This document shows positions 32,786 to 41,355 of a stretch of DNA of 53,498 nt, one piece after another. The first letter of the stretch is position 1; each line of letters starts with the position of its first letter. Origin of the DNA: GCA-2862585 sp036340235. Its GTDB lineage: Bacteria > Bacteroidota > Bacteroidia > Flavobacteriales > UBA7312. The position numbers and the translations under genes are program-made. The notes beneath the pieces are model-generated. The model worked only from the letters and a program-made list of their open reading frames with translations. It was not told the DNA's origin and did no database searches. The stretch covers positions 1 through 53,498 of the forward strand of contig JAYYZE010000018.1 in NCBI GenBank assembly GCA_036340235.1, read 5' to 3'.

Positions 32786-33222
32786 CATATTACATACTAT
32801 CACTATCAATTTTTTTAACGCTAGTGTCATGTGGAAAAGACGAAGACATCATCTTATCTGAGGTTCCGCGAATAGAATTTAACACGCTGAACCCTACTAC
32901 TATTCAAGAGTTTGATGGACCGATAACCTTCAACGTTAAATACGAAGACGGCGATGGGGATTTGGGAGAAAATAGCCCCAATGTCAAAAACTTATACCTC
33001 AAAGACAACCGAAACGGTATCGTTTACGATTACCGACTACAGCAATTGGCACCAGACGGGGCAACTATTCCCATCAGGGGTACCTTTGATGTGGTGTTAA
33101 ACAATACGGCCATCACCGATGGAAGCAGTCAGCAAAGCGCCACCTTTGACATTTATGTTGTTGACCGTATTGGTAATAGAAGTAACACCATCACATCAAC
33201 CACGCTAACCGTTACAAAATAA
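32764..33222 (+). CDS. Predicted lipoprotein with Ig/cadherin-like fold
   Basis: 152 residues. Lipobox LVSC (C23). The acidic motif KYEDGDGDLGENSPN recurs in bacteroidotal lipoproteins with beta-sandwich folds. No enzyme motif. The ATG at 32764 lies within the previous gene and its stop is 25 bases before the next gene. Likely the last member of the envelope cluster. Confidence 0.75.
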   Translation: MVICSRLTYYILSLSIFLTLVSCGKDEDIILSEVPRIEFNTLNPTTIQEFDGPITFNVKYEDGDGDLGENSPNVKNLYLKDNRNGIVYDYRLQQLAPDGATIPIRGTFDVVLNNTAITDGSSQQSATFDIYVVDRIGNRSNTITSTTLTVTK

Positions 33223-33247
33223 GAAATGCCTTCAATTCAATCTATAT

Positions 33248-33748
33248 ATGTCAACCTTTTATAAAGAAGTACAATATTTCAGACAGCCTTGGTTGTGGAT
33301 CGTGATTTTATTTTTTCCTGCCTTTTCTCTTTATGGCATTTACGAACAAGTCATGCTAGGCAACCCCATTGGTGATAAACCACTCAGCAATGAGGGAGTC
33401 ATTAGCTTTTCCATTTTGGTGGGCTTGGGTCTACCCGTTTTATTCTGGTTTATGAAACTAAAATTAAGAGTCAGCCAACAAGGATTACATTATCAATTCT
33501 TTCCTGTTCACTTCAAAGAACGGCTGATCCCTTTTGAGGATATTAGTCGCTACAGGGCTAGAACCTACTCCCCACTCAAAGAATTTGGCGGTTGGGGCAT
33601 TCGCTTTGGTTTTGAAAGCAAGGCCTATAATGTCAAAGGTGACCAGGGATTGCAATTGGAATTAACTAATGGGCGAAAGGTGTTGTTTGGTAGCCAAGAT
33701 TACAAGGGATTAGAAAAGGCCATGAAGAGGGCCCAAAAAGCTAGTTAG
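33248..33748 (+). CDS. Membrane protein with PH-like domain (DUF6141-like)
   Basis: 166 residues: two hydrophobic helices (about 16-30 and 48-68) and a C-terminal bacterial PH-like beta domain (RVSQQGLHYQFFP, FEDISRYRARTYSPLKEFGGWG, NGRKVLFGSQDYKGLEKAM). Function unknown. Convergent with the DCC-family gene, overlapping it by 8 bases. Confidence 0.7.
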   Translation: MSTFYKEVQYFRQPWLWIVILFFPAFSLYGIYEQVMLGNPIGDKPLSNEGVISFSILVGLGLPVLFWFMKLKLRVSQQGLHYQFFPVHFKERLIPFEDISRYRARTYSPLKEFGGWGIRFGFESKAYNVKGDQGLQLELTNGRKVLFGSQDYKGLEKAMKRAQKAS

Positions 33749-34106
33749 AGTTACAATTTTCTTCTTTACAGTGAAGAGGAATAATTTGGCGTTTCACGGC
33801 TAACTCCTTATAACACCAATGCCCTATCCTACTAACTTTTAGCACAAAGAAAAAAGGCACAAGCCACCACAATAGTGGCAGGCGAAATAGTATTTGCCAA
33901 ATGCTATCGAAGCCATAAAAAACCATTGAATGCCGATTGACAGAAGCCATGACCTTCAAGCCTTTTTCCTTGGAAACCAAATTACCTTCGTAGAGACGAA
34001 TATCGGATTGACGTATGTTATTAAAAATATCCAATCGCTTTAGCAAGCCACCAAAACGCACACACATGGGACACCACGAATCAATGTATATTGTAAAATC
34101 ACTCAA
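33741..34106 (-). CDS. DCC family (DUF393) thiol-disulfide oxidoreductase-like protein
   Basis: 121 residues. The motif YIDSWCPMC gives C12 and C15, the redox pair of the DCC family, followed by IRLYEGN and a hydrophobic segment LLWWLVPFFFVL typical of the group. A Cys-rich C-terminus (HCKEENCNSN) may bind metal. Electron partner unknown. Confidence 0.75.
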   Translation of the reverse strand: MSDFTIYIDSWCPMCVRFGGLLKRLDIFNNIRQSDIRLYEGNLVSKEKGLKVMASVNRHSMVFYGFDSIWQILFRLPLLWWLVPFFFVLKVSRIGHWCYKELAVKRQIIPLHCKEENCNSN

Positions 34107-34766
34107 TTAATAGGTATTTTTTTGAACACATATTCATAGTCTATTTGGACTGACATAGAATAAACGTCATAAGCGTATGAATATTTTAATATTGAGAAAG
34201 TCGATTTGTAATTATTTAATTCCACAATATAAATTAATAGAATATTAATGTTTGATTGAAAGAAAATTCCTCTAAATAATTGTTCTACAGTAAATTCAAC
34301 TTATTGTTAAGTACTTTTTTCATTCTGAACCTTTACTATATTATTCTTCTCATAGATGTCGTCTTTTGAGTAAGTAACAAAAAATGCCGTTGCCAAGAGT
34401 ATGGCAAATAAGGGTGTCTGTCGTCCATTCAAATTTTAAGTTTTTATATTTAAAAATATTTAGTTAATAAAATGCAAAGTTAATGGCTTGGTATCTAATT
34501 TGATGAGACACTAGAAAACTTTTTTAAAAAATATTCGAACGACATCTGAAAGTGAGTGCAGTGAAAATGCTATTTGGTAAATCAACATCAATTAATGGAG
34601 GTATTTAAAGACTTTAAGATTTCTATATCTCTAGCAGAATGTGGTAAAAGAGTCGATAGATCCTCGTGTTGAGAATAAATGGGTAGTTATTGATTTAAAG
34701 ACATGGGTTTCTTCAATAGCGTTTTAGGTCTGCAATTAAATTATTACTTTAAAAAAATGATGGTTG
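34107..34766. other. 660-base AT-rich intergenic region, mostly without coding signals
   Basis: Between the DCC gene and tsaB. Stop codons are dense in all frames apart from one short minus-strand frame at 34307-34432. Long A/T tracts near 34440-34540. I see no RNA hairpin with T-run, no palindromic operator and no repeat shared with the rest of the window. Confidence 0.6.
34307..34432 (-). CDS. Possible 41-residue single-helix membrane peptide
   Basis: A frame from TTG 34432 encodes a peptide with a hydrophobic helix (PLFAILLATAFFVTY) followed by a charged tail. A helix of that quality is unusual in non-coding DNA, and it is the only such frame in a 660-base gap. The TTG start and lack of a known relative keep confidence low. 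It may also be a remnant of a lost gene. Confidence 0.3.
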   Translation of the reverse strand: MNGRQTPLFAILLATAFFVTYSKDDIYEKNNIVKVQNEKST

Positions 34767-35432
34767 CTACCCCTTTCTTCCAGCTACAAACTCTTTAAGG
34801 TAAAACGGCTCATAGTAAGCCACGTCTTCGAAGTCCTGGGCAAGGAACTTTTGGTGTGCTAGCCCTATCATGCTTCTAGCCGATGGATGTACCCCCAACT
34901 CAAAATGGGCATTAGCATTAGTAATCACCTCTTGGCATTTGTCGGCACCATCACCAAAGAATAAAATGTTATGATTTGCCAACTCTTTTTCAAAACTTTT
35001 CTCATCAATTACCTTGGCGCATATGGGACTTTGATACTTACCAAAGAGAGCGCAATAGACTTCCATTCGCCGCGCGTCTATCATGGGACAAAGAATATAG
35101 TCCGCAAAATCGTTTTTTATGAGTTCGGACATGGCCTCTAGTGTCGATATGGAAATAAGGGGAATATCCAAGGCATAACACAGTCCTTTAGCGGAAGAAA
35201 CACCAATGCGTAGGCCGGTATATGATCCTGGCCCAGAACTTATGGCAATGGCCGATAAATCGGTAGTAGATAGTTGGTGTTTGTCCAATAACTCTTTAAT
35301 AAATACGGTGAGTTGCTCTGAATGCGAGTACTTTTCAGAAACATGTTCTTTGACACCGACAAGTTGGCCCTCTTTAGAAAGAGCTACCGAGCAGCTCTTG
35401 GTGGCGGTTTCTATGCAAAGAAGGTAGCTCAT
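34767..35432 (-). CDS. tsaB: tRNA threonylcarbamoyladenosine biosynthesis protein TsaB
   Basis: 221 residues. YLLCIETATKSCSVAL, AISSGPGSYTGLRIGVS and KGLCYALDIPLISISTLEA are the TsaB signatures of the ASKHA fold. TsaB is the non-catalytic partner of TsaD in the t6A37 tRNA modification. It follows the adaptor gene by one base. Confidence 0.93.
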   Translation of the reverse strand: MSYLLCIETATKSCSVALSKEGQLVGVKEHVSEKYSHSEQLTVFIKELLDKHQLSTTDLSAIAISSGPGSYTGLRIGVSSAKGLCYALDIPLISISTLEAMSELIKNDFADYILCPMIDARRMEVYCALFGKYQSPICAKVIDEKSFEKELANHNILFFGDGADKCQEVITNANAHFELGVHPSARSMIGLAHQKFLAQDFEDVAYYEPFYLKEFVAGRKG

Positions 35433-35433
35433 C

Positions 35434-36702
35434 TTAAAAGCTAATGGATAAAGAGACTCCCTCAGTATTGGCGCCCTTTGATTGAATTACTTCAGACTGG
35501 TCATTGAGTAGTCGAGAGACCGCATTGTATGGCCCTACAATGATGTGTTGTTCCTCTTCTATACCACTGCTAACTTCAATATACTCATCATCCTGAATGC
35601 CCGTAGTGACGGTTAGCTGACGCGCTTTTTTATCATCCTCAATACTAAAGACACACTCAATCTTTTCGGAGATACTATCTAAACGCGTAGTTACGGCTTG
35701 TATAGGTAAAGAGAGTACATCGTAAACACGCTGTGTTTGTATTTCAACAGTGGCTGTCATGCCTGGCCGAAAAGATACCTCGTCCAAAATCCGTACTTTA
35801 ACCTCAAAGTTGGTTACTTGGTCGGCACTAACGCCTACTACATTTGCCGAATTGGCAATTTCGGAAACAATACCTTTGTACTGCTCTCCCAAAAAAGCAT
35901 CGACTTCGACAATGGCTGTATCATTCAAGCTCACATTATTAATGTCGTTTTCATTAACCTCAACGGCTACCTCCATCAATTGTAGATTAGCCAAACGTAA
36001 CAGTTCTGTCCCTGCCATTTGAGCCGTCCCCACCACACGCTCTCCTAACTCCACATTTAACTTAGAAATAGTACCACCGATGGGGGCATATATATTAGTT
36101 TTATTAAGGTTTTCTTGGGCTTCACGTAAGGAGGCCTGTGCACTGCTTACCATATATTCCCCATCTTCCACGCTTAGCTGTGCCACCTTATGCGCGGCTT
36201 CTATCTTTTCAAATTCCGATTTGGAGATGGTACCATTATCAAACAAAATGGTATTTCTTTGGTAGTTGGACGTACTTTCCTCTAGCTGCGCCTTGGCTTT
36301 GGCCAATGAGGATTTGGCGGTATTTAGAGAGGCCTGGCTACGCTCAAGAATCGACAAATAGGTGTCGGGCTTTATCTTTAGTAGCAAATCACCTTTGGCT
36401 ACCACGTCGCCTTCCTTTACTTTTAAACTAACAATTTCACCAGAAACGTCAGGAGATATTTTCACCTCTGTTTCAGGTTGTATCTTACCGCTAGCTGAAA
36501 CAGTTTCGATAATGTCTCTTCGTTGTGGTTTTTCTGTACTAACACTAATAGGTTTTTCACTAGAAATCCATCCTACTTTTTGTGCGATAAAAATAAATAA
36601 GGAGATACCTCCTACGGCAATTCCTAAAATTTTCATCAGTTTATGGTTTTTCTTCCATCCAAAATAGAATAAGACAATTCCGGTAATTATAAATAATATC
36701 AT
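35434..36702 (-). CDS. Efflux periplasmic adaptor subunit (HlyD/MacA type)
   Basis: 422 residues: one N-terminal membrane helix, a biotinyl-lipoyl-like region (KISPDVSGEIVSLKVKEGD), a coiled-coil hairpin (about 130-215), and a beta-barrel domain (PGMTATVEIQTQRVYDVLSLP). It links an inner-membrane ABC or RND pump to TolC. Met23 (36636) is an alternative start; I keep 36702, 4 bases after the TolC stop. The pump gene itself is not in this window. Confidence 0.85.
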   Translation of the reverse strand: MILFIITGIVLFYFGWKKNHKLMKILGIAVGGISLFIFIAQKVGWISSEKPISVSTEKPQRRDIIETVSASGKIQPETEVKISPDVSGEIVSLKVKEGDVVAKGDLLLKIKPDTYLSILERSQASLNTAKSSLAKAKAQLEESTSNYQRNTILFDNGTISKSEFEKIEAAHKVAQLSVEDGEYMVSSAQASLREAQENLNKTNIYAPIGGTISKLNVELGERVVGTAQMAGTELLRLANLQLMEVAVEVNENDINNVSLNDTAIVEVDAFLGEQYKGIVSEIANSANVVGVSADQVTNFEVKVRILDEVSFRPGMTATVEIQTQRVYDVLSLPIQAVTTRLDSISEKIECVFSIEDDKKARQLTVTTGIQDDEYIEVSSGIEEEQHIIVGPYNAVSRLLNDQSEVIQSKGANTEGVSLSISF

Positions 36703-36706
36703 AGTT

Positions 36707-38068
36707 CTAGAAAGTTAGAGGGTTGCCTAAATAGAAATCCAACATTTTGATTTTAAACATATAGTCGTATTTAGCTTGTAATAAATCTGTTTGGGCTGTG
36801 AATAGGATGTTTTTAGCGTTGTTATACTCGTAAGATGTAATAAGTTGTAAATTATACTTCTCCTCAGAATATTGAAAAGACTCCGATTGGAACTCTACCG
36901 TTTTTTTGGCGGCCAGGAATTTCTTATGAGCAGCCAAGGCATCATTGTGAGCCTGTTCGATGATTTTTCTAAGATTATTTTGTGTTTCTTGCAGTGTGTA
37001 TTGTAACTTAATGACATTTATCTTGGCTTGACTAATGTTTGTGTTAGCACGCCAACCATTGAATATAGGGATACTCAAACTTAGACTTATTGATTGATTT
37101 AAGTTTTCATTGAGTTGGTCTTCGAATGGAAAATCTACATAAGTAGGTATGGGAGGCAGAAACAAAGAGTCATACACTAATCGCTGGCTAGCCGATGAAT
37201 AAGCTGTACCTATGCTTGCCGATAAGCTTAAGCGGGGACTTCTACTAGCTTGAGCGATGGCTAATGCTCGCTCTGTGCTTTGTAGTCGTAAGGCCGCACT
37301 TTGAACCTCTGGCATGTTTTGGAGGGCTTGTTGGTAAACCTCAGAAGTATTCATGTATTGAAAGATGGATGGAGGATCAACCGTTAGTGTAGCTACCTCA
37401 AAAAACTCATCGGCTGGAATATCCAACAGTTGCTTCAAATTTAGCATGGCTAAATCACTTTGATTTTGGGCAGAAATCAATTGCAACTCTTCTTGGGCTT
37501 TTTGGGCCTCGGTATTTAGTAAATCGCCACGCGGCAAGCTACCTAGATCTACTTTTTGTCTCACACGCTGTACTTGAAGGTCAGAAATATCAACTTTTTG
37601 TTGGCTTACCAATATAAGGTCTTGGTTATACAACAGTTGTAAATAGGCCGTTACGATATTCACGGATATATCATTGGCCACTTTCTGAGCATCATAGCGT
37701 GACGCTAAATAGTCGAAATTATTTTTTCGTATGGTATTGATATTTTGAAAGCCACTGAATAGGGTAACAGAAGAGCTTATGCCAAAATTATTGTTACGAA
37801 TTCTGTCCACCGTAATCTCATTAGTCACTGGATCGATGTTTCGCCCAAAATTGGTGTTGTCCGAAGCACTTCCGTTTACGCTGGGCAGTAGATTCATTTT
37901 GGATTGAAAAAGTGTTTTTTTTGAAATTTCTGAAGTTAGATACGCTTGTTTTATGCTTAGGTTGTGCTCTCTGGCATGTGAGAGACAATGTTCCAATGTC
38001 CACACTTTTTGTGAATACAACTGAACTGAAAGTGAGCAGAAAATAAATGGTAACAAACTCTTTTTCAT
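36707..38068 (-). CDS. TolC family outer-membrane efflux protein
   Basis: 453 residues with signal peptide (cleavage near QLYSQ). The two-fold TolC repeat is clear: each half has a long coiled-coil hairpin and beta strands (WTLEHCLSHAREHNLSIKQA, SLSLSIPIFNGWRANTNISQAK). It forms the exit duct for the adaptor encoded next. Substrates unknown. Confidence 0.9.
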   Translation of the reverse strand: MKKSLLPFIFCSLSVQLYSQKVWTLEHCLSHAREHNLSIKQAYLTSEISKKTLFQSKMNLLPSVNGSASDNTNFGRNIDPVTNEITVDRIRNNNFGISSSVTLFSGFQNINTIRKNNFDYLASRYDAQKVANDISVNIVTAYLQLLYNQDLILVSQQKVDISDLQVQRVRQKVDLGSLPRGDLLNTEAQKAQEELQLISAQNQSDLAMLNLKQLLDIPADEFFEVATLTVDPPSIFQYMNTSEVYQQALQNMPEVQSAALRLQSTERALAIAQASRSPRLSLSASIGTAYSSASQRLVYDSLFLPPIPTYVDFPFEDQLNENLNQSISLSLSIPIFNGWRANTNISQAKINVIKLQYTLQETQNNLRKIIEQAHNDALAAHKKFLAAKKTVEFQSESFQYSEEKYNLQLITSYEYNNAKNILFTAQTDLLQAKYDYMFKIKMLDFYLGNPLTF

Positions 38069-38087
38069 AGCGTCAAAGATATTAATT

Positions 38088-38312
38088 CTAGGCCTTTAGC
38101 CGCTTGTTATAACGTATCCACGCAATGGCTAAAATGCCCACAGCTAAATAGGGCATAACCATAAGGTACAATATGCCATCGTTTAGCCCAGCGCCTATGC
38201 TACTCCCTCCTTCCATATTACTTTCTACAACGGATTTACACATGGCGCATTGGGCCAGTGTGGTAGTGTTAGACAAAATGAATAAAGATGCTGTTACTAA
38301 AATTCTATTCAT
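38088..38312 (-). CDS. Small membrane protein with CxxC motif, cytochrome oxidase-associated
   Basis: 74 residues from ATG 38312 (MNRILVTASLF). A signal peptide ends near LAQ, then CAMCKSVVESN gives a CxxC pair, and a final helix LMVMPYLAVGILAIAWIRY anchors it. Relatives sit at the end of cytochrome oxidase operons in Bacteroidota, which suggests a role in copper or haem assembly, but this is untested. An upstream Met would overlap the DUF420 gene by 8 bases. Confidence 0.75.
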   Translation of the reverse strand: MNRILVTASLFILSNTTTLAQCAMCKSVVESNMEGGSSIGAGLNDGILYLMVMPYLAVGILAIAWIRYNKRLKA

Positions 38313-38322
38313 AGGTACAAAA

Positions 38323-38859
38323 TTAAGCATAATATGGTAGCATAAAAAGATAAACCATTACTCCTGTAATAGCCACATACATCCAAACAGGAAATGCCCA
38401 CTTTACAATTTTTATATGCTTTTGAAACTCCCCTGTTATGCCCCTATAGATAGCTAATAATGCTAACGGAAGTACAGGAACGGACAGTATGATATGGGAG
38501 ACAAGTATAAAAAAGTAGGTAGGTCGGAGCCACCCTTCGCCTCCATACGGAACTGGTGGATTTGATAATTTTGAGATGACATAAGAGACCAAAAACACAG
38601 CTGACAAGACAAAGGCACTTATCATAGCTATTCGATGTAGGGCGATTTTCTTATTCTTTATCCAAACAAATCCTACAAACAATAATATAGCCGTACTAGC
38701 ATTTAAAACAGCATGAAAGAAAGGCAGAGACCGTAAGTCTGCGCCACCAAAAGAAACCCTCATGTTATCGGGTAAAAACATAAGACCAGCCACTGCTAAA
38801 GGTATAATCACAGATAGAGCAACTATGATGGGGATATATATTCTATCCTTTTTATTCAT
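38323..38859 (-). CDS. DUF420 membrane protein, cytochrome oxidase assembly-linked
   Basis: 178 residues with five helices and conserved His residues (FHAVLN, LHRIAM, SHIILSV) in the DUF420 pattern. The family is found beside cytochrome c oxidase genes and is related to CtaM, needed for assembly. It overlaps the SCO gene by 8 bases. Confidence 0.82.
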   Translation of the reverse strand: MNKKDRIYIPIIVALSVIIPLAVAGLMFLPDNMRVSFGGADLRSLPFFHAVLNASTAILLFVGFVWIKNKKIALHRIAMISAFVLSAVFLVSYVISKLSNPPVPYGGEGWLRPTYFFILVSHIILSVPVLPLALLAIYRGITGEFQKHIKIVKWAFPVWMYVAITGVMVYLFMLPYYA

Positions 38860-39529
38860 CGTTTTTCTTCGTTGCTAAATTATATTCAGCCATCAAAACC
38901 TTTATGTCGTCAATAAGTAAACCTACCTCATAGTCACTAGTACCATCGTAAACTCCTATATTGTTACCATTGTCATCTTCTCGCGCTCTAATACGCCCTT
39001 CTCTATCTACTAATACGAAGTATTCTGAATGTAAAAACCCGCCAGCAGCAGTACTGTCTTCCATGGCGCTGACAAAATAGTGTTTAGCAATATCGTAAAT
39101 GGCTTCTCTAGCTCCTGTTACGAAATTCCAATTGCTTAAATCCACCTCCATTTGCTGAGCATAATCCATCAACACTTGTGGTGTATCGTACTCAGGAAAA
39201 ACAGAGTGAGAAAGAATCTTAAACTTGGGATAAGCTGCCATTTTCTGCTGTATGCGACGCATGTTGTAAGACATTACTGGACAAATGGTTGGGCAAGTAG
39301 TAAATATGAAGTTTGCCAAATAAATATTGCCTTGGTAATCTGACTGAGAGACAGTATCTCCATTTTGATTAATAAATTCAAAATCTGGTATTGAATAGTA
39401 AGTCGAATCGCTTTCGTTAACTACATATGGGAGGTGTGCAAAGTTATGGCTACCATAGCTAAGAAAAATATATACCGCTGATGGCAATATGAGGATTAAG
39501 GCCGCAAAAAGTGGTTTGTATTTCTTCAT
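38852..39529 (-). CDS. SCO1/SenC family copper chaperone
   Basis: 225 residues, N-terminal membrane anchor, then a thioredoxin-like fold with FTTCPTICPVM (C79 and C83 bind copper) and the third ligand His in GGFLHSEYFVLVD (about 168). It delivers copper to the CuA centre of cytochrome oxidase. Fits its place between subunit IV and DUF420 genes. Confidence 0.9.
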   Translation of the reverse strand: MKKYKPLFAALILILPSAVYIFLSYGSHNFAHLPYVVNESDSTYYSIPDFEFINQNGDTVSQSDYQGNIYLANFIFTTCPTICPVMSYNMRRIQQKMAAYPKFKILSHSVFPEYDTPQVLMDYAQQMEVDLSNWNFVTGAREAIYDIAKHYFVSAMEDSTAAGGFLHSEYFVLVDREGRIRAREDDNGNNIGVYDGTSDYEVGLLIDDIKVLMAEYNLATKKNDE

Positions 39530-39531
39530 AC

Positions 39532-39849
39532 TTAAAGCGTACCGAAAATATAGTTTCCTTCAACGAGTAGAATAAACAATAAATAGGGAATTAAAACGAC
39601 AGCTGGCAATAGAATTGTCCACTTTAATCCCTTGACCTCGTGACCAAGATGCATGAATTCCATCACTATGTAAGCAGCCTTGATAATGGTCAAAATGATA
39701 AATACTAGATTTAGTAATGACGTACCTAAAAATGAGTTATCAATCAACACACTGGGCTTAATGATGCCCAAAATCACCTCAATAGCGGTAACTATAAGCA
39801 GTAACCAAAATACTTTCCATATCCACCATGTTCCTGTTTGTTCTGACAT
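39532..39849 (-). CDS. Cytochrome c oxidase subunit IV family protein
   Basis: 105 residues with three helices (about 12-27, 42-61, 75-96) and the pattern FMHLGHEVKGLKWTILLPA typical of bacterial subunit IV (COX4_pro). Small accessory subunit of the haem-copper oxidase. Lies between a subunit III gene and SCO. Confidence 0.85.
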   Translation of the reverse strand: MSEQTGTWWIWKVFWLLLIVTAIEVILGIIKPSVLIDNSFLGTSLLNLVFIILTIIKAAYIVMEFMHLGHEVKGLKWTILLPAVVLIPYLLFILLVEGNYIFGTL

Positions 39850-39865
39850 ATTGATAAGTTTAAAT

Positions 39866-40762
39866 TTATACTAGATAGAAAAATGTAAAGACAAAGACCC
39901 ACACTAAATCAACAAAGTGCCAGTAAAGACCTGCTTTTTCAACCATTTCATAGTGTCCTCTTCTTTCATAAACACCTTTTATGACGTTGATAAATATCAC
40001 TATTAGGATTACAACCCCACTAAAGACGTGAAATCCATGAAAACCGGTGATAAAATAAAAAAAATTGGCAAACAACTGATGTCCATATTCATTATGGATT
40101 AAGTTCGCTCCTAATACCACTTCTGCATTATGGAGATATGCCATGGCCGCCTCATTAGAAACTATAGTTTTGTTGGCCAATCGTAAACCTAAGTCGGTTC
40201 GCTCATAAAGTTCGCCTTTCACGTCATCAATGGTTATGTTTATATCGCTGTCATAAGAATCGACACCAACTAGGTCATACAAAGAGTAAAAGTGTGCGTT
40301 TTCATCGACTATGTGTACGATTTCATGGTTTGGTAATTCTATTCCTCCCTTGTCACCATGAATAAAATGCCCCCACTCCCAAACTTGGGATCCTAAGAAT
40401 GTAAAACCACCAAATATAGTCAGAGCCATCCATAAAATAACCCCTTTTTTATTGTTTTTATTTCCAGCATTTACTGCCAACACCATAGTCACCGAACTCA
40501 TGATAAGAATAAAGGTCATTAGAGCAACGAATAATAGTGGGTGGTCGCCATGCAAAAAAGGGAAATGGGTAAAAACATCTTCTGCTACTGGCCAAAGATG
40601 AGCGTATTTAAAACGCATAAAACCATAGGCAGCCAAAAAGCCTGAAAAAGTTAGGGCATCCGAGACAAGGAAAAACCACATCATGAGTTTACCATAACTT
40701 GCCGAAAATGGTATATCTCCACCGGTCCAGGCTTTATTTTCATTTGTTGTAATGTTTGCCAT
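39866..40762 (-). CDS. Cytochrome c oxidase subunit III (long form)
   Basis: 298 residues from ATG 40762 (MANITTNENKAW); a TTG at 40789 is less likely. Seven helices with the family motifs FFLVSDALTFSGFLAAYGF and HFVDLVWVFVFTFFYLV. Between helices IV and V there is a long acidic insertion of about 85 residues (VDSYDSDINITIDDVKGELY) that many subunit III proteins of this phylum share. It forms part of the oxidase core. Confidence 0.88.
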   Translation of the reverse strand: MANITTNENKAWTGGDIPFSASYGKLMMWFFLVSDALTFSGFLAAYGFMRFKYAHLWPVAEDVFTHFPFLHGDHPLLFVALMTFILIMSSVTMVLAVNAGNKNNKKGVILWMALTIFGGFTFLGSQVWEWGHFIHGDKGGIELPNHEIVHIVDENAHFYSLYDLVGVDSYDSDINITIDDVKGELYERTDLGLRLANKTIVSNEAAMAYLHNAEVVLGANLIHNEYGHQLFANFFYFITGFHGFHVFSGVVILIVIFINVIKGVYERRGHYEMVEKAGLYWHFVDLVWVFVFTFFYLV

Positions 40763-40791
40763 TTTTTCTTGGTTTGGAAAGTTCTGCAATA

Positions 40792-41355
40792 TTAATGATT
40801 AAATAACAAAAAAAGGAATAAATAAATCCATAAAATATCTAAAAAATGCCAAAATATGGCACAAAGCTCGACACCTAATGTGTTCTCGCTAGTATAAAGG
40901 CCTTTTAATGCCTTGTATCTTGTGACAATTAAGGCGACTAGCCCACCTGCTAGGTGTAGTATGTGAACCAGCATCAAGACATACAAAAATGAGCCAGAGG
41001 CATTACTTCCAGGGCCGGTGAAATAGACTTCGTTTTTGTACAACATTTGCCAAGTTAGATACTGCGACATTGCAAATAACAGACCCAAAATAATGGTGTA
41101 ATTAAATCCTTTTTTGGCGCTTTCTAGATTATTGACTTGTACACTTTTTTTAGCCCAATGCATACAAAAGCTCGAAGCAAGTATAAAGAATGTGCTTAAA
41201 TAAAACCAAATAGGGTAATCAAATTCTAACCAATTTCCTTCTGCTTTTCGCACAACAAAGGCGCTAGTCAATCCGGCAAAGATCATAGCCATGCTTATCA
41301 TAGATATCCACAACATTGGCTTTGCCGACTTCTTTTTTTGTTCTTCGAATGTCAT
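40792..41355 (-). CDS. Cytochrome c oxidase subunit III (short form)
   Basis: 187 residues with five helices. Motifs GLTSAFVVRKAEGNW, WQMLYKNEVYFTG and CAIFWHFLDILWIYLFLFL mark a subunit III paralogue lacking the first two helices. Having two subunit III genes in a row is usual in Bacteroidota. Start overlaps the ctaB stop by 4 bases. Confidence 0.87.
   Translation of the reverse strand: MTFEEQKKKSAKPMLWISMISMAMIFAGLTSAFVVRKAEGNWLEFDYPIWFYLSTFFILASSFCMHWAKKSVQVNNLESAKKGFNYTIILGLLFAMSQYLTWQMLYKNEVYFTGPGSNASGSFLYVLMLVHILHLAGGLVALIVTRYKALKGLYTSENTLGVELCAIFWHFLDILWIYLFLFLLFNH

Noticed and set aside
37626..37633. An exact TTATACAA half site inside the TolC gene
   Set aside because: No TTGTATAA partner 16 bases away and it lies in coding sequence; expected by chance in AT-rich DNA.
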